Source of the DNA: Rheinheimera sp. EpRS3
GTDB lineage: Bacteria > Pseudomonadota > Gammaproteobacteria > Enterobacterales > Alteromonadaceae
Reading direction: 5' to 3'
Assembly (NCBI RefSeq): GCF_001513785.1
Contig: NZ_LNQS01000008.1
Span: forward strand, 796,322-860,321
Length of the DNA stretch: 64,000 nucleotides
Shown: piece after piece, positions 48,235 through 57,148 of the stretch
Numbering within the stretch: the first letter of the stretch is position 1
How the letters are laid out: each line of letters opens with the position of its first letter
Position numbers and translations under genes: made by a program
The notes under the pieces: generated by a model
What the model saw: only the letters and a program-made list of their open reading frames with translations
The model's database searches: none
What the model was told of the DNA's origin: nothing

Positions 48235-48268
48235 AAAAAATCTAAACCTTAATCTACTAACAGTGCCA

Positions 48269-48535
48269 CTAAGCGCTAACTGTCGTCACTTTTTCAGCTG
48301 TTGAACCTTGGCTTTTGCTGTAAACAAACTCAGGAGCAAGATCGACTCCGGCATCCCACTCTATGGTATCAAATGACACCCGAACCCGGTTAAATGCTTC
48401 CACGTCTTGCAACCGCTTAAACACACCAAAGTCCAAATAGGGTTTCATATCCAGAATGCCCTTTTCGCCGTTATCAAAGCTCACTGCCAACAGATAATTA
48501 TCTAGCGGCGCTACCGTTTTCACAGACGGATACAT
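48269..48535 (-). CDS. DUF2442-domain protein
   Basis: An 88-residue protein with features of DUF2442: YLLAVSFDNGEKGILDM and FDTIEWDAGVDLAPEF(V)Y. DUF2442 genes are very often paired with DUF4160 genes, as here (10 bases apart), and the pair has been suggested to be a toxin-antitoxin-like unit. No biochemical function is known to me. Confidence 0.8.
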   Translation of the reverse strand: MYPSVKTVAPLDNYLLAVSFDNGEKGILDMKPYLDFGVFKRLQDVEAFNRVRVSFDTIEWDAGVDLAPEFVYSKSQGSTAEKVTTVSA

Positions 48536-48545
48536 AATTCACCTC

Positions 48546-48812
48546 TCACTGTAATGGTTGGACCTTGAATGGTTCTTCACCGTTCATTACCAACTCCCAA
48601 TCGGCCGTAAGTTCATCCTGATGCAGCTCAGCCCATGCCAACACAAGTTTAGTTTGTTTCTTTGGCAAATTACCTTGAATTACCTCGCATGTACGGATAT
48701 CAATTGTTGCCTTATGTTCGCCATAGTAGACATGAAAGTGTGGCGGCGGATGTTCTTTTGGCGCAAAGTACATCCGAACAATGATGCCGTAGAACATTGA
48801 GATTGTAGGCAT
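48546..48812 (-). CDS. DUF4160-domain protein
   Basis: An 88-residue protein when started at MPTISMFYGIIVRMYF (48812), the usual DUF4160 beginning. A 10-residue longer reading from 48842 is less likely. The EHPPPHFHVYYGEHKA segment is the family hallmark. It is the upstream partner of the DUF2442 gene. Confidence 0.82.
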   Translation of the reverse strand: MPTISMFYGIIVRMYFAPKEHPPPHFHVYYGEHKATIDIRTCEVIQGNLPKKQTKLVLAWAELHQDELTADWELVMNGEEPFKVQPLQ

Positions 48813-48931
48813 AAAATTTATCCCGTCCAACAGATATATCAAAGCTTAGATGCTGTTGTTAGACAACACTAACTTCTATAAAGCCTTTCCGGCTTAAACA
48901 ACATTTCGAGGGCCAGATCCAATTGTTACTT

Positions 48932-49216
48932 TTAGGCCAGCGCTCTAAGTACCGCTTGTGGCTCTTTAGCAACAACATGCAATAACGCTAAAGCAGGCCC
49001 ATGTGGCGTGCGGTCGCCCCGCTCCCAATGCCGCAAGGTAGACACGCTAATGCAAAACTTAGCGGCAAACTCCAACTGAGTCATGCCCAGTTTATGCCGG
49101 ATCCCCGCTACATCTACCTCTGCCGGGCGATGCGTTTTTGCAGCCACAGGTTGCCCGTTGTTTAGCGCTATGGCTTCTTGCAACCCCTGCGCAATACTGT
49201 CAAATACCTTAGCCAT
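48932..49216 (-). CDS. XRE-family antitoxin (HigA/NadS-like), orphan
   Basis: A 94-residue protein with a C-terminal helix-turn-helix: IRHKLGMTQLEFAAKF, then ISVSTLRHWERGDRTPHGPA and the family tail KEPQAVLRALA. Antitoxins of this type follow a RelE/HigB-like toxin gene. Here only a 21-codon toxin stub precedes it and overlaps its start. GGAG lies 9 bases upstream of the ATG. It probably still represses its own promoter at the palindrome at 49285-49299. Confidence 0.85.
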   Translation of the reverse strand: MAKVFDSIAQGLQEAIALNNGQPVAAKTHRPAEVDVAGIRHKLGMTQLEFAAKFCISVSTLRHWERGDRTPHGPALALLHVVAKEPQAVLRALA

Positions 49217-49274
49217 GATGTTTCTCCAATGCGCACTTTATATATTCCGGCAATTCAGTAATCGTCGTAAGCAT
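49209..49274 (-). pseudogene. Remnant of a RelE/HigB-type toxin gene
   Basis: A 21-codon frame, MLTTITELPEYIKCALEKHH plus Gly, ends in a stop that overlaps the antitoxin start. Its first 15-18 residues resemble the N-terminus of RelE/HigB-2 toxins (for example the Thr-Glu-Leu-x-x-(F/Y)-(V/I)-K pattern). The remaining roughly 80-90 residues are missing, as if removed by an in-place deletion. Confidence 0.6.
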
Positions 49275-49280
49275 GGCAGC

Positions 49281-49309
49281 AATATAATCCAATGGATTAC
49301 TTTAAGCAA
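49281..49309 (-). promoter_or_regulatory. Promoter with palindromic operator for the antitoxin gene
   Basis: On the minus strand TTGCTT (49309-49304) and TATATT (49286-49281) are 17 bases apart. The near-perfect palindrome TAATCC-ATT-GGATTA (49285-49299) fills the spacer and enters the -10 box. Binding of the antitoxin here would block polymerase, the usual autoregulation of such modules. Confidence 0.6.
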
Positions 49310-49413
49310 ATATGGATTCACAGGTTAGTTCCGCAGCGCTTAAGCATTAACAGCCAGTTGGCTTTGGGCTACACTGGCGGCGGTATTTTTCTCTTTCTCC
49401 GGCGGTTTTGACT

Positions 49414-50298
49414 ATGACCTTTCCTACGATTGAACACTCTGTTGGTAACACCCGGCTGGTAAAGCTGCAGCGCATGGCGGCGCATACTAACAGTACTGTA
49501 CTGTTAAAGCTGGAAGGGGATAACCCGGCCGGTTCGGTAAAAGATCGCCCGGCGCTGAATATGATAGTGCAGGCCGAACGGCGCGGTACTATTAAGCCAG
49601 GCGATCGTATTATTGAAGCCACCAGCGGCAACACCGGTATTGCTTTGGCGATGGCGGCGGCAATTAAAGGCTATGGCATGACACTGATTATGCCGGATAA
49701 CGCTACCGAAGAGCGTAAAAGCTCGATGCGTGCTTACGGCGCTGAGTTGATACTGGTAACCAAAGAACAAGGTATGGAAGGCGCGCGCGATTTAGCATTG
49801 CAAATGCAGGTTGAAGGTAAAGGCATAGTGCTGGACCAGTTTAATAACCCCGATAACCCGGCAGCGCATTATGCCAGCACCGGGCCGGAAATTTGGCAGC
49901 AAAGCCAGCAACAAGTCACCCACTTCGTGTCCAGCATGGGCACTACCGGCACCATTATGGGCGTGTCACGGTACTTAAAACAGCAAAACCCGGCGATCCA
50001 AATTATTGGTCTGCAACCGGCGGAGGGTGCCAATATTCCCGGCATTCGCCGCTGGCCCGAAGCTTATTTACCGGGCTTCTTTGATAAAAGCCGCGTTGAC
50101 CAGGTTATTGATATCGGCCAGCAGGATGCATTAACTGCCATGCGCCGCTTAGCCCGCGAAGAAGGTATTTTTGCCGGTGTCAGCTCTGGCGGTGCAGTAC
50201 ATGCGGCAATACAACTGGCCGAACAGCTCGATAACGCGGTAATTGTGGCGATTATTTGCGACCGTGGAGATCGCTATTTGTCCTCCGCTATCTTTTAA
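49414..50298 (+). CDS. cysM: Cysteine synthase B
   Basis: PLP-dependent O-acetylserine sulfhydrylase, isoform B, which can use thiosulfate as well as sulfide. The 294 residues show the Schiff-base Lys in NPAGSVKDRPA, the phosphate-binding TSGNTGIALA and the GTTGTIMGVSRYL loop. An ATG at 49414 is chosen over the TTG two codons upstream. The D-R-G-D-R-Y tail is typical of CysM rather than CysK. It stands alone. Confidence 0.94.
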   Translation: MTFPTIEHSVGNTRLVKLQRMAAHTNSTVLLKLEGDNPAGSVKDRPALNMIVQAERRGTIKPGDRIIEATSGNTGIALAMAAAIKGYGMTLIMPDNATEERKSSMRAYGAELILVTKEQGMEGARDLALQMQVEGKGIVLDQFNNPDNPAAHYASTGPEIWQQSQQQVTHFVSSMGTTGTIMGVSRYLKQQNPAIQIIGLQPAEGANIPGIRRWPEAYLPGFFDKSRVDQVIDIGQQDALTAMRRLAREEGIFAGVSSGGAVHAAIQLAEQLDNAVIVAIICDRGDRYLSSAIF

Positions 50299-50353
50299 AG
50301 CCTGCCGGTTCAACCCGGCCAGCGCCTCTTTTTAGCCAATCTTATTGGCCGCC

Positions 50354-50377
50354 TAATTTGGCATCAGTGCCAAATTA
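50354..50377. repeat. Inverted repeat between cysM and the porin gene
   Basis: A perfect 10-bp stem, TAATTTGGCA and TGCCAAATTA with a 4-base loop, lies about 55 bases past cysM and 55 before the porin ATG. It could be the cysM terminator or an operator for the porin gene. Confidence 0.45.
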
Positions 50378-50431
50378 CGCTATTCTTTAAAGCCCTCCTG
50401 CTTTAAATCTGATAAAAAATAAGGTTTTACT

Positions 50432-51742
50432 ATGTCTTCACTTCGCAGTATCAGTTTGATCGCTGCCGCCGGGCTATGTCATTTTTCGGCCCTTGCTAAT
50501 GAACCCGACGATATCAAACAACAACTGGCCGCGCTAAAAGCGCAAATTGCCGCACTGGAACAGCGCCTGGCAGAACAGGAAGCCGCAACCGAAAAAACCG
50601 CAGTAACCCAGGCAACTCTTATAGAGCAGACTGCGGCGGCCAGCGGCGCAGATGAACAAAACACCGATGGTATCAGCCTGGGTGGGGCTATCCGTACCAA
50701 TTACAGCCATACCTCCTATAGCGACGGTAATAAAAACCGTGGCGGCGACTTTGCCTTTGATATCTTCCGGCTGAATTTAAACGGCAGCATCGGCGATGTG
50801 CTGTTAAATGCAGAAATCCGCTTTTTTGATTATATGACTGCAGTTAAATACGCCTACGTGGGTTATCAGCTAACTGAAGACTGGCAGGTACAGGCCGGTA
50901 TTACCCAGGTACCTTTTGGTAACTGGCCGTATAACTCGCATAATTATTTCTTTAGTACCAATTATTACCTGGGCCTGGAAGATGACCATGACCTTGGCAT
51001 TATGTTTAAGCGTCAGCTGGCCGACAACTGGCAGTTAGATCTGGGCTTTTTTAAAAATGACGAACTGGGCGGCGTAGATGGTTTTGTTGACAGCCGGGCC
51101 GATCGATACTCGTACGATATCGTCGGCTTCCGCCTGGGCGAAGAAGGCATTTATGACGACCCGGCGCAGCCACTGGGCGAATACAGCACTTTCTCCGGCC
51201 GTTTTGCCTATCAGTTAGAACACAGTAGCGATTTTACCACTGAACTGGGTGTTTCAGCCTTAGCCGGTGGCCTGCACAACGGCACTTCACGGGCGGGTAG
51301 CTACAATGCCTGGGCATTGCATCTAAACGGCCATTACCAGCGCTGGAACCTGCAATTGCAACACGGTGAATACCGTTACAACCTTGATGATATGGCCGGT
51401 AACGCCATTGATCAGATGGCCGTAGGCGCCTATGCATTTTACGACAGCATTGCTGCCAAAGCGAAAACCAGCACCATCAACCTGGCTTACAGCCTGCCCA
51501 TTGAGTGGGGCCCGGTAACCGGCCTGCAGTTTTATAACAACTATGGCCTGGTGTACGACAAATCTGATAACAGCCGCGACACCATGATGAATGTCACCGG
51601 CTTTTCTGTCGCCGCCGGCGGTCTGTTTACCTATTTTGATTTAGTACACGCCAGAAATCAGCCGTTTGTTGGTGGCAGTGCTGCCGGTGACAGCAGCGAA
51701 ACCGAGCGGCGCTTTAATATTAATATCGGTTACTACTTCTAA
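50432..51742 (+). CDS. Outer-membrane porin-like beta-barrel protein
   Basis: A 436-residue protein with a signal peptide (about 1-22, ALA). A coiled-coil segment (about 26-55, IKQQLAALKAQIAALEQRL) and a beta-rich barrel ending in the aromatic RRFNINIGYYF signature for the BAM machinery follow. It resembles phosphate/carbohydrate-selective porins (GQAGITQVPFG-type strand 'QVQAGITQVPFGNW'). The substrate is unknown. Together with the BCCT transporter 39 bases downstream it may form an uptake route across both membranes. Confidence 0.8.
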   Translation: MSSLRSISLIAAAGLCHFSALANEPDDIKQQLAALKAQIAALEQRLAEQEAATEKTAVTQATLIEQTAAASGADEQNTDGISLGGAIRTNYSHTSYSDGNKNRGGDFAFDIFRLNLNGSIGDVLLNAEIRFFDYMTAVKYAYVGYQLTEDWQVQAGITQVPFGNWPYNSHNYFFSTNYYLGLEDDHDLGIMFKRQLADNWQLDLGFFKNDELGGVDGFVDSRADRYSYDIVGFRLGEEGIYDDPAQPLGEYSTFSGRFAYQLEHSSDFTTELGVSALAGGLHNGTSRAGSYNAWALHLNGHYQRWNLQLQHGEYRYNLDDMAGNAIDQMAVGAYAFYDSIAAKAKTSTINLAYSLPIEWGPVTGLQFYNNYGLVYDKSDNSRDTMMNVTGFSVAAGGLFTYFDLVHARNQPFVGGSAAGDSSETERRFNINIGYYF

Positions 51743-51781
51743 AAAATGCTTCGGCTTTGATAACAGTACAAGGATAACACC

Positions 51782-53410
51782 ATGACAGATAACAAAGATC
51801 CGATGATACCGGACGGCAAGGTTAATCCTATCGACACGGATTACCAGATAGGCCAGGACAATATTCTGGTAAAGGTTGGCCCCTTTGGCCTGGATATTCA
51901 TAACAGAGTATTTTTAATTTCAGCCCTGACAGTAATACTGTTTGTTGTGCTGACGATCAGCTTTAAACAACAGGCAGAGCCGGTTTTCAGCAGCATGCGC
52001 GGTTGGCTTACCGCAAACCTGGACTGGTTTTTTATCTCAGCGGCCAATGTTTTTGTACTGCTGTGTTTAGTTCTTATTGTATCGCCGCTTGGCAAAGTGC
52101 GCCTCGGTGGCACTGAAGCCACACCCGACTTTGGCTACGCCGGTTGGTTTTCTATGCTGTTTGCCGCCGGTATGGGTATTGGCCTGATGTTTTACGGCGT
52201 GTCTGAACCCTTATCGCATTTTAGCAGCGCTTATGCCGGGGTAAATATTGAAGATGGCGTGCGTGTTGACTGGGCGCCTCTGGGTGGCGCGGCCGGTGAT
52301 GCCCTAGCGGCAGAGCGATTGGGTATGGCCGCGACTATCTACCACTGGGCCCTGCATCCCTGGGCAATTTATGCCATTCTGGCACTGGGGTTGGCGCTGT
52401 TTTCGTTTAACAAAGGCCTGCCGCTTACCATCCGCTCGGTATTTTATCCGCTGCTGGGCGAGCGTATTTGGGGCTGGCCGGGCCATATTATTGATATTCT
52501 GGCCGTTTTGGCCACCTTGTTTGGTTTGGCAACATCTTTAGGCTTAGGTGCTTCCCAGGCTGCAGCAGGCTTGCATTACCTGTTCGACTGGCCGCAAAGC
52601 AGCACAGTGCAAATATTGCTGGTGGTGGGTATTACGCTGATTGCGCTGGCGTCTGTGGTTGCCGGGCTTGAAGCCGGGGTAAAGCGGCTGTCTGAAATCA
52701 ATATGATGCTGGCGGCAATGTTGCTGCTGTTTGTTATTATTGTGGGCCCTACGCTGGCCATCGCTACCGGTTTTGTGGCTAACCTGGCGGCCTATCTGCA
52801 GCATTTACCGGCTCTGGCCAATCCGCTTGGCAGAGAAGATGTTAACTTCTCTCAGGGCTGGACGGCATTTTACTGGGCCTGGTGGATCAGCTGGTCGCCT
52901 TTTGTCGGCATGTTTATCGCTCGGGTGTCGCGCGGGCGCACGGTGCGTGAATTTTTAATTTCGGTGCTGTTAATCCCCTCGCTGGCTTGTGTATTGTGGA
53001 TGACCGTATTTGGCGGTACCGCCATCAGCCAGGTGGTGCAGCAAGGCTATGAAGTCGCTGTCGGTGCAGAACTGCCGCTACAGTTATTTGCTATGCTCGA
53101 TGCACTGCCACTGGCACAAATCAGCTCCTTTATCGGTATTATTCTGGTGGTGGTGTTTTTTGTTACCTCGTCTGACTCCGGCTCGCTGGTTATCGATACT
53201 ATTGCCGCAGGCGGTAAAGTAAACGCCCCTACACCGCAGCGCGTATTTTGGTGTACCTTTGAAGGCCTGGTGGCCATTGCGCTTATTTTAGGTGGCGGTT
53301 TAGTGGCACTGCAAGCCATGGCGGTATCTACCGGGTTTCCGTTTACGCTGGTGCTGCTGGCAGCCTGTGTGGCGGTGGTAAAAGGCCTGATGTCTGAGCC
53401 CAGAGCCTGA
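51782..53410 (+). CDS. BCCT-family transporter
   Basis: A 542-residue member of the betaine/carnitine/choline transporter family with 12 membrane helices. Signatures are GMGIGLMFYGVSEPLSHF in helices 3-4, the aromatic box region FYWAWWISWSPFVGMFIARVSRGRTVREF, in pieces, and the SSDSGSLVIDTIA end. Substrates of the family are quaternary amines such as glycine betaine or choline, with Na+ coupling. The C-terminal tail is short, so osmosensing of the BetP type is not expected. Confidence 0.92.
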   Translation: MTDNKDPMIPDGKVNPIDTDYQIGQDNILVKVGPFGLDIHNRVFLISALTVILFVVLTISFKQQAEPVFSSMRGWLTANLDWFFISAANVFVLLCLVLIVSPLGKVRLGGTEATPDFGYAGWFSMLFAAGMGIGLMFYGVSEPLSHFSSAYAGVNIEDGVRVDWAPLGGAAGDALAAERLGMAATIYHWALHPWAIYAILALGLALFSFNKGLPLTIRSVFYPLLGERIWGWPGHIIDILAVLATLFGLATSLGLGASQAAAGLHYLFDWPQSSTVQILLVVGITLIALASVVAGLEAGVKRLSEINMMLAAMLLLFVIIVGPTLAIATGFVANLAAYLQHLPALANPLGREDVNFSQGWTAFYWAWWISWSPFVGMFIARVSRGRTVREFLISVLLIPSLACVLWMTVFGGTAISQVVQQGYEVAVGAELPLQLFAMLDALPLAQISSFIGIILVVVFFVTSSDSGSLVIDTIAAGGKVNAPTPQRVFWCTFEGLVAIALILGGGLVALQAMAVSTGFPFTLVLLAACVAVVKGLMSEPRA

Positions 53411-53446
53411 TCCGGTGAACAATAAGCCCGACGGAAAACCAACACC

Positions 53447-55330
53447 ATGGAAATAGAACAAATTGAAATACTGGAATTTCTGAAGCGGCATTCGCCGTTT
53501 CAGGAATTGCCCGAACCGCAGTTATTGCAGCTGGCACAAAGTATTGATGTTGGCTATTTCCAGGCTGGCAGCGAAATACTGCGTTTTAACGACCCCCTGC
53601 AGGCATTGCATTTAATCCGCAGTGGCGCAGTGGAAACCTTCCGCCGTAGCGGCGACTTATATAACCGCTTAAGCGAAGGCGGTATTTTTGGCGAACAAGG
53701 CTTGCTGCGTGGCGGCAAGGTTCGCTTTCCGGCTACCGCGCTGGAAGACACGTTAATTTACTTTATTCCCGACAACGTATTTCAGCAGCTATTTGACAGT
53801 AATGAGTTTTTTGCCGATTACGTTGAAGTGGGCGACACCGAGCGGCGCCAGTCAAGCAAAGCCGCCCGGCAGGCTAAAGCCGATTTGCTCAGTGTAAAAA
53901 TAAGTACTCTGCTACAGCGCGAGCCGGTGTGTCTGGGCAGCAGTGCCAGTGTCTGGCAGGCTGCTAAAACCATGACAGAGCACAGCGTGTCCTGCCTGTT
54001 GATACTGCACGAAAACACCCCCGCTACACCTGATGTTGCAGCGCCCCAGCCGGGCACTCTGGCCGGTATTATTACCGACCGTGATATCCGCTCCCGCCTG
54101 GTGGCACCGGGTTTAAAATCAGAGATCAGTGTAAGCCAGATCATGTCAACAAAACTGGTTACGGTTGAACACCAGCAATATGTGTTTGAAGCTATGATGT
54201 TGATGCTGCGGCATAATTTACACCACCTGCCGGTGTTAAAACAGGCCAAACCGGTTGGCGTGCTGGCGTTGTCAGATATTATCCGTTACGAGTCGCAAAA
54301 CAGCTTGTTTGTGGTTAGCAGTATTTTCCGCCAGCAGTCGGTAGAAGAGCTCAGCGCCCTTGGCAAAGATGTTAAAGCCTGCTTTGTACGCATGGTAAAT
54401 GAAGACGCCAACTCGCAAATGATTGGCAGTGCTATGGCCGCTATCGGCCGCAGTTTTAAACAGCGCTTGCTGGAGCTAGCCGAGCAGCAACTGGGGCCGC
54501 CGCCGGTGCCGTACTGTTTTTTAGCCTTGGGTTCAATGGCACGCGATGAGCAGCTTATCGTAACCGATCAGGACAACGCACTGATCCTGGATAACAGCTT
54601 TATCGCAGAACAGCACGACGCCTATTTTCAGCAACTGGCCACCTTTGTTTGCGATGGCCTGGCCGCCTGTGGCTACAGCTATTGCAGCGGCAATATTATG
54701 GCTACCAACTCACAATGGCGCCAGCCACTTAACGTTTGGCAGCAGTACTTTACTGACTGGATAGAGCACCCCAGCGCCGAGCGCTTATTACACAGCAATA
54801 TCTTTTTTGATTTAGACGCTGTCTGGGGCCAAACCCAGTGGGCCGACAAGCTTAACCAACTGATACTGGCCAAAGCCGCTGCCCGGCCGCATTTTTTAGC
54901 CTGCATGGTACGCAATGCGTTGCAGCGCACACCACCACTGGGCTTTTTTAAAGACTTTGTGATGGAAAACGACGGCAGGCAAAACAACAGCCTGAATATC
55001 AAACGCCGCGGCACCGCCCCCATGGTAGATTTAATCCGCGTGCATGCGCTGGCGGTTGGCTGTGGTGCCACTAATTCTTTCGAGCGGCTGCGCGATATTA
55101 TTGCCGCTAACGTATTGCCCAAAGGCCGCGGCGAAGACTTACGTGACGCCTATGAAGTAATCGCCATGACCCGTATCCGCCAGCAAGCACTGGCATTACA
55201 GGCAGATGAAACGCCCGACAATAATGTTATGCCCGAGCGGTTATCTGAATTTGAGCGCAAGCATTTAAAAGAAGCCTTTTCGGTGCTGAGTAATGCGCAA
55301 AAATTCCTTAAATTTCACTTTAAGGCTTAG
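53447..55330 (+). CDS. cNMP-binding/CBS/DUF294 nucleotidyltransferase-like regulator
   Basis: A 627-residue cytoplasmic protein with three regions. A cyclic-nucleotide-binding-like domain (about 15-130, GGIFGEQGLLRGG) comes first, then a CBS pair (about 150-285), then a DUF294 putative nucleotidyltransferase with a C-terminal helical domain (about 320-620). The NTase motif GSMARDEQLIVTDQDNAL fits GlnE/GlnD-type enzymes. Homologues sit beside acetate/solute symporters. Here the neighbour is a BCCT carrier and a DEDDh exonuclease; the spacing of 2 bases to the latter suggests one unit. Confidence 0.85.
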   Translation: MEIEQIEILEFLKRHSPFQELPEPQLLQLAQSIDVGYFQAGSEILRFNDPLQALHLIRSGAVETFRRSGDLYNRLSEGGIFGEQGLLRGGKVRFPATALEDTLIYFIPDNVFQQLFDSNEFFADYVEVGDTERRQSSKAARQAKADLLSVKISTLLQREPVCLGSSASVWQAAKTMTEHSVSCLLILHENTPATPDVAAPQPGTLAGIITDRDIRSRLVAPGLKSEISVSQIMSTKLVTVEHQQYVFEAMMLMLRHNLHHLPVLKQAKPVGVLALSDIIRYESQNSLFVVSSIFRQQSVEELSALGKDVKACFVRMVNEDANSQMIGSAMAAIGRSFKQRLLELAEQQLGPPPVPYCFLALGSMARDEQLIVTDQDNALILDNSFIAEQHDAYFQQLATFVCDGLAACGYSYCSGNIMATNSQWRQPLNVWQQYFTDWIEHPSAERLLHSNIFFDLDAVWGQTQWADKLNQLILAKAAARPHFLACMVRNALQRTPPLGFFKDFVMENDGRQNNSLNIKRRGTAPMVDLIRVHALAVGCGATNSFERLRDIIAANVLPKGRGEDLRDAYEVIAMTRIRQQALALQADETPDNNVMPERLSEFERKHLKEAFSVLSNAQKFLKFHFKA

Positions 55331-55332
55331 CC

Positions 55333-56085
55333 ATGCTGTATCTGGGGCCATCTGCGTTAAAACACCGTGCCAGCACGCATCTTGAACACCACATTGATAA
55401 CTGGCAGCAGTTTTACCAACAACAAGCGCACAGTGCCCGCCATCCGCTGCTTCGCCGCTTTTATCAGGCTGGCATGGTAAGCGCCGACACACCTTTACAC
55501 GACGTGCCTTTACTGGCGCTGGATTTTGAAACCACCGGCCTTAACCCGGCCAACAACGGCATTGTCAGTATTGGTTTATTGCCGATGACACAGCAACAAC
55601 TGTACAGCTCGCAAGCACGGCAATGGCTGTTAAAACCGCGCTTTGCCCTTAGTGATGAGTCGGTTACGCTGCATCGTATCACCCACTCAGATATTGCCGA
55701 AGCGCCGGATTTAACCGCCGTATTGCCAGAACTACTGCAACATATGGCCGGTAAAGTGATCGTGCTGCATTACCGCGGCATCGAGCGGCCTTTTTTAAAT
55801 GCGGCCATCAAAGCCAGGCTGGGTGAAGGTATTCAGTTTCCGGTTATCGACACTATGGAGCTGGAAGCCAGGCTGCACCGGCACAAACCGCTAAGCTGGT
55901 GGCAGCAGCTGCGCGGGCAAAAACCTGCGTCTATCCGCCTGGCAGACAGCCGTTTACGTTACAACCTGCCAGCCTACCGGCCGCATCATGCGGTAACCGA
56001 TGCGCTGGCCTGCGCCGAGCTATTACAGGCCCAGCTGGCCCACCGTTTTAGTGCAGACACAGCAGTAAGCCAGCTCTGGTGTTAA
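55333..56085 (+). CDS. DEDDh-type 3'-5' exonuclease
   Basis: A 250-residue DnaQ-like exonuclease. ExoI is LALDFETTGLNP (about 57-68), ExoII lies around the VIVLHYRGIERPFLN segment, and ExoIII is HHAVTDALACAELL with the DEDDh His. It is not the pol III epsilon subunit; it is the short exonuclease that pairs with DUF294/CBS proteins next to transporters. Two bases downstream of that gene. The role in transporter regulation is unknown. Confidence 0.88.
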   Translation: MLYLGPSALKHRASTHLEHHIDNWQQFYQQQAHSARHPLLRRFYQAGMVSADTPLHDVPLLALDFETTGLNPANNGIVSIGLLPMTQQQLYSSQARQWLLKPRFALSDESVTLHRITHSDIAEAPDLTAVLPELLQHMAGKVIVLHYRGIERPFLNAAIKARLGEGIQFPVIDTMELEARLHRHKPLSWWQQLRGQKPASIRLADSRLRYNLPAYRPHHAVTDALACAELLQAQLAHRFSADTAVSQLWC

Positions 56086-56130
56086 CCATATAGCCACGTA
56101 TAATCTGCGTTTTTATTCTGCGCAGGCTCT

Positions 56131-57027
56131 GTGACTTTGTCTTACGAATATATGGCGCTGGCCGCCGCCGCTTGTTGGGCTTTGGGCAGTTTGTTGTCGG
56201 CGCAGGCTTCTTCTCATTTAGGTGCCTTTGCTTTTACCCGCTGGCGTATGCTGTGCGCTGCCAGCCTGTTATGGCTGATAGCCGCCATTAGCGGTGGCTG
56301 GGCTACACTGGCGTTTAGCAGCTTTGGCTTGTTACTACTCTCCGGTGTGATCGGTATTTTTATTGGCGACACCGCCTTATTTGCCGCGATGAACCGCTTA
56401 GGCCCACGCCGCGCCGGTGTGTTGTTTGCTACACATTCACTGTTTTCTGTGGTGTTGGCGTATTTCTTTTTAGGTGAAACCTTATGGGGCTGGACACTGA
56501 TCGGCAGCAGTTTGCTGATAAGTGGTGTGATGACAGCCATTTTCTTTGGCAAACGTAAAACCGAACTGCATGCCTGGGAGGCAAACCAAAGCCAGTTAAC
56601 CTCCGGCGTGGCACTGGGCCTGCTGGCGGCACTGTGCCAGGCAGTCGCTACATTAATGTTAAAGCCGCTGATGGAAACTGACATAGACGCCGTAGCCGCT
56701 TCAGCAGTGCGCATGACCACCGCCTTTGTGCTGCATCAAATTATTTTTATGCTGGGTTTTAAAGTAGCACGCGCTTATTTGCCCATGAACAAAAAAGTAT
56801 TCCTGCTGGTGCTGGCCAATGCCGCCCTTTCCATGGTGCTGGGCATGACACTGATACTGCAGGCATTAAAATACGGCGATGCCGGTTTAGTGGCCATACT
56901 GTCTTCGGTAAGCCCGGTGCTGGTGTTACCGCTATTGTGGCTGATATATAAACGCAGCCCGGCCACTGGCGCCTGGCTGGGGGCAGTGCTTACTGTGCTG
57001 GGTACAATGTTGATCTTGCTAAAATAA
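56131..57027 (+). CDS. EamA/DMT-family transporter
   Basis: A 298-residue drug/metabolite-type transporter with ten predicted membrane helices in two EamA halves (about 5-138 and 155-298). Typical stretches are FTRWRMLCAASLLWLI, FFLGETLWGWTLIGSSLLI and LVAILSSVSPVLVLPLLWL. The start is GTG at 56131. The substrate cannot be inferred. It is likely a separate unit from the exonuclease gene. Confidence 0.85.
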   Translation: MTLSYEYMALAAAACWALGSLLSAQASSHLGAFAFTRWRMLCAASLLWLIAAISGGWATLAFSSFGLLLLSGVIGIFIGDTALFAAMNRLGPRRAGVLFATHSLFSVVLAYFFLGETLWGWTLIGSSLLISGVMTAIFFGKRKTELHAWEANQSQLTSGVALGLLAALCQAVATLMLKPLMETDIDAVAASAVRMTTAFVLHQIIFMLGFKVARAYLPMNKKVFLLVLANAALSMVLGMTLILQALKYGDAGLVAILSSVSPVLVLPLLWLIYKRSPATGAWLGAVLTVLGTMLILLK

Positions 57028-57148
57028 GCAACAGTAAATCCCGCAAAATTTGAAAAATAAAAATGAACCTAAACTGAACATATAGCTTGCGGCAAATGAC
57101 TTCATAGCCCAGACTTGCCTAAAATAACTACAATAATGTGCTTTTCTG

